The position numbers were made by a program, and so were the translations under genes. Positions 62,909-64,000 of a stretch of DNA of 64,000 nucleotides are shown in pieces (the first letter of the stretch is position 1; every line of letters starts with the position of its first letter). The stretch lies in contig JAIPJY010000029.1 of assembly GCA_021733925.1 (NCBI GenBank), forward strand, positions 19,560 to 83,559, given 5' to 3'. This DNA comes from Prosthecobacter sp. (lineage in GTDB: Bacteria > Verrucomicrobiota > Verrucomicrobiia > Verrucomicrobiales > Verrucomicrobiaceae). The notes under the pieces were generated by a model. The model saw only the letters and a list, made by a program, of their open reading frames with translations. It was not told the DNA's origin and made no database searches.

Positions 62909-63410
62909 ATGAACATCACGAAAATTGTTTCCGGTGGCCAGACTGGAGCAGATCGGGCGGGCCTCGACGTCGCCATGGCACCAGTTTACTCATGGCGGCT
63001 GGTGTCCCAAAGGCAGGAAAGCTGAGGACGGTCCAATCGGAGCTCAATACCAACTCAAAGAGTCCCCCAGTGCCAATTATCTCCAGCGCACCGAGTGGAA
63101 TGTGCGCAATACGGATGGAACCATTGTATTCACTTTAGCCTCCGAGATCACAGGCGGTTCAATGCGCACAGTGGAGTTCGCCAAGAAACACAAAAAGCCA
63201 TGCCTTCACGTCAGCAGGGGCAGTCTGTTCCAGCCCGAGGTTTTGATACAGAATTTCATCGCGGAACACGGGGTCAAGGCGCTGAACATCGCCGGATCTC
63301 GCGAGAGCAAGGAGCCTGGCATTCACCAGTGGGTCAAGGAAGTGCTTGATCGTGCACTGTTCTGGAGTGCATCACACCCGAATATGCTTGGGGGACCGGG
63401 AGAGGGATGA
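62909..63410 (+). pseudogene. YpsA/molybdenum-carrier-like protein, frameshifted
   Basis: The frame at 62909 begins MNITKIVSGGQTGADRAGLD, the classical start of the putative molybdenum-carrier/YpsA-like family. The homology continues one frame over: THGGWCPKGRKAEDGPIGAQ, YLQRTEWNVRNTDGTIVF, EITGGSMRTVEFAKKHKKPC. The shift happens between about 62972 and 62990 and needs a 1-bp deletion or 2-bp insertion to repair. It is either a real frameshift mutation or a sequencing/assembly error. Both parts look otherwise conserved. Confidence 0.75.
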
Positions 63411-63766
63411 ACACACTTAATCAAGCAATCGAAAAGGCAGAGGGCTTTTTGGCTCTAGGGATTGGCGATGATGCATGGGAACTGCTGGAAGACTTGCCGA
63501 CAGAATTGAAGAATCACCCTCGCGTTCTCGAACTGAGGCTGGAAGCCCTTGTCTGCCTGCGGAATTGGCCGATGGCTGAAATCCTTGGGGATAGTCTTGC
63601 TGGAATCCTGCCGAGCAGTGTTTCGATTTGGCGTTCAGTGGCAAGGATCAAGGCACAACTCGGCAAACGGGAGACAGCGTTGCAGGCAATCAGTCGGGTC
63701 ACCGCATTGGATGAATCTAAACGGCTGGAAATGATTGATGATGATCTGCTGGCATCGGTGTGGTGA
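63407..63766 (+). CDS. TPR-like protein, unknown
   Basis: A 119-aa protein (MNTLNQAIEKAEGFLALGIG) with two to three helical repeats: DAWELLEDLPTELKNHPRVL, LEALVCLRNWPMAEILGDSL and SIWRSVARIKAQLGKRETAL. The spacing is tetratricopeptide-like. It overlaps the end of the frameshifted gene by 4 bp, and its 3' end overlaps the convergent nuclease gene by 50 bp. Function unknown; a scaffold for protein contact. Confidence 0.6.
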   Translation: MNTLNQAIEKAEGFLALGIGDDAWELLEDLPTELKNHPRVLELRLEALVCLRNWPMAEILGDSLAGILPSSVSIWRSVARIKAQLGKRETALQAISRVTALDESKRLEMIDDDLLASVW

Positions 63767-64000
63767 AGGCTATCAGGCGAGCCAGTCGCTCCACGTTTTC
63801 CATGGTGATCTGATCTGGACCGAAGCGAAAAATGCGCCAGCCCAGCAGTCCCGCCTCCATGTATTTCTCCAGATCAGCGTTGAACCCAGCCGCTCTGTTG
63901 TGGCGGCCGTTGACCCAGATGCCGCCCTCGATCTCAATCAGCACACGGGTCTCCATTTGCGCAAAATCGGCCCTCCAACGCCGCTCGTGATGGAAGCGGT
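63717..64000 (-). CDS. VSR/DUF559-like endonuclease, partial at right edge
   Basis: The frame continues through the right edge, so the N-terminus is missing. HHERRWRADFAQMETRVLIE, then IEGGIWVNGRHNRAAGFNAD, is the DUF559/VSR-like endonuclease pattern (RRWRxDFA....IEIEGGxWxxGRH). The Glu residues and DF form the expected catalytic site. The end is GWRIFRFGPDQITMENVERL. It is convergent with the TPR-like gene (50-bp overlap). Confidence 0.75.
   Translation of the reverse strand, partial: RFHHERRWRADFAQMETRVLIEIEGGIWVNGRHNRAAGFNADLEKYMEAGLLGWRIFRFGPDQITMENVERLARLIAFTTPMPADHHQSFPAV

Overview
The window looks like a high-GC Gram-negative chromosome segment. Gene style, REP-like palindromes and Cys/His-rich secreted proteins would fit a Verrucomicrobiota (Prosthecobacter-like) organism, but this is an impression: no rRNA or marker tree is available from the window.

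Layout. (1) 1-12027 is ordinary chromosome: a DUF2752 gene running off the left edge, a secreted chorismate mutase, mnmA (carrying an in-frame palindromic insertion), a sarcosine-oxidase-like flavoenzyme, an orphan replication-initiator-like gene, a small VOC/WYL/AlkZ-related operon, and a three-gene ABC importer of the ferric-iron type whose binding-protein gene has been interrupted and rebuilt. (2) 12028-12104 is tRNA-Pro(GGG), followed at once by an iteron-like array and a tyrosine integrase. (3) 12.1-45.0 kb is a siphovirus-type prophage. Late genes read leftwards on the minus strand (small terminase, large terminase, holin/endolysin, portal, S49 protease-scaffold, capsid, connectors, tail tube, a G/GT tail chaperone pair with a programmed -1 frameshift signal, tape measure, tail tip, collagen-like tail fibre). 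Two plus-strand cargo genes interrupt them: a lipocalin and an unknown protein. Early genes read rightwards from 34723: ParB-like protein, TAGT-type glycosyltransferase, stand-alone RarA C-terminal domain, ATP-dependent DNA ligase, amidoligase, class II glutamine amidotransferase, clamp-loader-like AAA+, a second ligase-like nucleotidyltransferase, and a Cdc48/FtsH-like AAA+. No copy of the tRNA 3' end was found near 45 kb, so attR is unresolved.

(4) 45.1-62.0 kb is a heavy-metal resistance island: a Zn/Cd-type P-type ATPase, a His-rich secreted protein and two parallel five-gene RND efflux cassettes, each ordered Cys/His-rich secreted protein, outer-membrane factor, membrane-fusion protein, RND pump, small secreted protein ending in a Cys motif (EYACTC). 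(5) 62.3-64.0 kb holds a secreted HNH-like protein, a frameshifted YpsA/molybdenum-carrier-like gene, a TPR-like protein and a partial VSR/DUF559-like nuclease leaving the right edge.

The most interesting material is the prophage early region (amidoligase with amidotransferase, ParB with glycosyltransferase, two ligases, a possibly split RarA), which is stitched together by three families of dispersed short repeats. Also notable are the frameshift signal, a prophage-restricted palindrome GTTGCGCAAC, and the duplicated metal cassettes with their conserved Cys tails.
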